Origin: an uncultured Oxalobacter sp.
Lineage (GTDB): Bacteria > Pseudomonadota > Gammaproteobacteria > Burkholderiales > Burkholderiaceae_D
Length of the DNA stretch: 7,026 nucleotides
Direction: 5' to 3'
NCBI GenBank assembly: GCA_937916185.1
Contig: CALGGD010000291.1
Span: forward strand, 1 to 7,026
The notes below the pieces were generated by a model, which ran no database searches, had not been told where the DNA came from, and saw only the letters and a program-made list of their open reading frames with translations. Every line of letters begins with the position of its first letter. Positions within the stretch are counted from its first letter, which is position 1. The position numbers were made by a program, and so were the translations under genes. Positions 6,470-7,026 of this stretch are shown here, in pieces.

Positions 6470-6490
6470 TTCAAGAAAAAGGAGTACAGC

Positions 6491-7026
6491 ATGACCGATG
6501 AAAAAGACCTGACAGCAGAACCGTTGTCCCCTGATATGCTGCGGAAAATCCATGCCTATTTCAATGCAGCGAATTACCTTTCCGTCGGTCAGATCTACCT
6601 GTTCAACAATCCCCTGCTGAGACGGCCGCTGTCGGCTGAAGATGTGAAGCCCCGCCTGTTGGGGCATTGGGGGACGACACCAGGGCTGAACTTCATCTAT
6701 GTCCATCTGAACCGCATCATCAAACAGTATGACCTGGACATGATTTTCATGACTGGTCCAGGGCATGGTGGCCCGGCATTGGTTGCCAACACCTATCTGG
6801 AAGGCACCTACAGCGAACGTTATCCGAATATCTCTGAAGATGAGGAAGGCCTGAAAAAGCTGTTCACCCAGTTTTCTTTCCCAGGCGGCATTCCAAGCCA
6901 TGTTGCGGCAGAGACGCCGGGATCCATCCATGAAGGGGGCGAGCTGGGCTATGCGCTGTCCCATGCCTATGGTGCGGTGATGGACAATCCTGACCTGATT
7001 GTCGCCTGTGTGGTCGGTGATGGGGA
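6491..7026 (+). CDS. xfp: Phosphoketolase (Xfp family), 5' part, runs off the window
   Basis: This is a cytosolic thiamine-diphosphate enzyme that splits xylulose-5-phosphate (and often fructose-6-phosphate) with phosphate to acetyl phosphate plus glyceraldehyde-3-phosphate or erythrose-4-phosphate. The start follows a strong AAGGAG (6479-6484) at 6-nt spacing. The 178 complete codons show the family N-terminus: YLSVGQIYL (29-37), [18 protein letters not shown] with His59, GPGHGGP with His92, [10 protein letters not shown] with His137, [14 protein letters not shown] (141-154) and VVGDG at the window end. The histidines match active-site residues such as His64 and His97 of the bifidobacterial enzyme. 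A minor difference is Ala140 where PETPGS is usual. Full enzymes are about 790-830 residues, so roughly three quarters are missing here. Dual-substrate or xylulose-only specificity cannot be told from this part. It is separated from the ATPase gene by 185 bp with its own promoter. Confidence 0.95.
   Translation, partial: MTDEKDLTAEPLSPDMLRKIHAYFNAANYLSVGQIYLFNNPLLRRPLSAEDVKPRLLGHWGTTPGLNFIYVHLNRIIKQYDLDMIFMTGPGHGGPALVANTYLEGTYSERYPNISEDEEGLKKLFTQFSFPGGIPSHVAAETPGSIHEGGELGYALSHAYGAVMDNPDLIVACVVGDG

Noticed and set aside
6181..6501. Small + strand open frame of 106 codons spanning the ATPase end and the xfp leader
   Set aside because: It overlaps the ATPase C-terminus in another frame, crosses a promoter and a hairpin, and has no recognisable protein features.
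6383..6964. Antisense open frame of 193 codons opposite xfp
   Set aside because: The sense frame is a clear phosphoketolase; the antisense frame has no supporting motif or ribosome site.

Overview
The window reads as ordinary chromosome of a moderate-GC bacterium, most likely a betaproteobacterium of the Burkholderiales (Oxalobacteraceae-like is my best guess, not proven). The reasons are the GlmU N-terminus with its GMGKRM nucleotide loop, an RbgA/YlqF-type GTPase, a free-standing small asparaginase-domain protein, and well-formed sigma70 promoters. All genes are on the + strand. I see no tRNA, rRNA, CRISPR array, insertion sequence or phage gene.

Region 1 (1-1825) is a tightly packed run of three genes whose stop and start codons overlap (TAATG at 586-590, ATGA at 1325-1328). 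They are the 3' part of the ribosome-assembly GTPase rbgA/ylqF, a tryptophan-rich protein of unknown function, and a half-length asparaginase-like protein carrying only the N-terminal domain. A terminator-like hairpin (1818-1843) covers the stop codon of the third gene.

Region 2 (1871-3229) is a complete glmU, the bifunctional enzyme that makes UDP-GlcNAc for peptidoglycan and LPS.

Region 3 (3230-6305) is the most interesting part. A sigma70 promoter (TTGATT-17-TACAAT, 3296-3324) leads into a yybP-ykoY-type manganese riboswitch (3340-3456). This is followed by a structured leader of about 160 nt and a ten-helix P-type ATPase of the P2B/PMCA 'calcium' family (3621-6305). The riboswitch suggests that the real job of the pump is manganese (or Mn/Ca) export. 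The leader holds two mutually exclusive ways of folding around the Shine-Dalgarno sequence, and an upstream direct repeat of that sequence, so translational control is plausible.

Region 4 (6306-7026) has an extended -10 promoter, a 10-bp hairpin in the leader, and the 5' part of a phosphoketolase gene (xfp), which runs off the window. Phosphoketolase splits xylulose-5-P or fructose-6-P to acetyl phosphate.

Apart from the riboswitch-ATPase pairing and its leader, the window is conventional. I did not find a clearly new multi-gene system.
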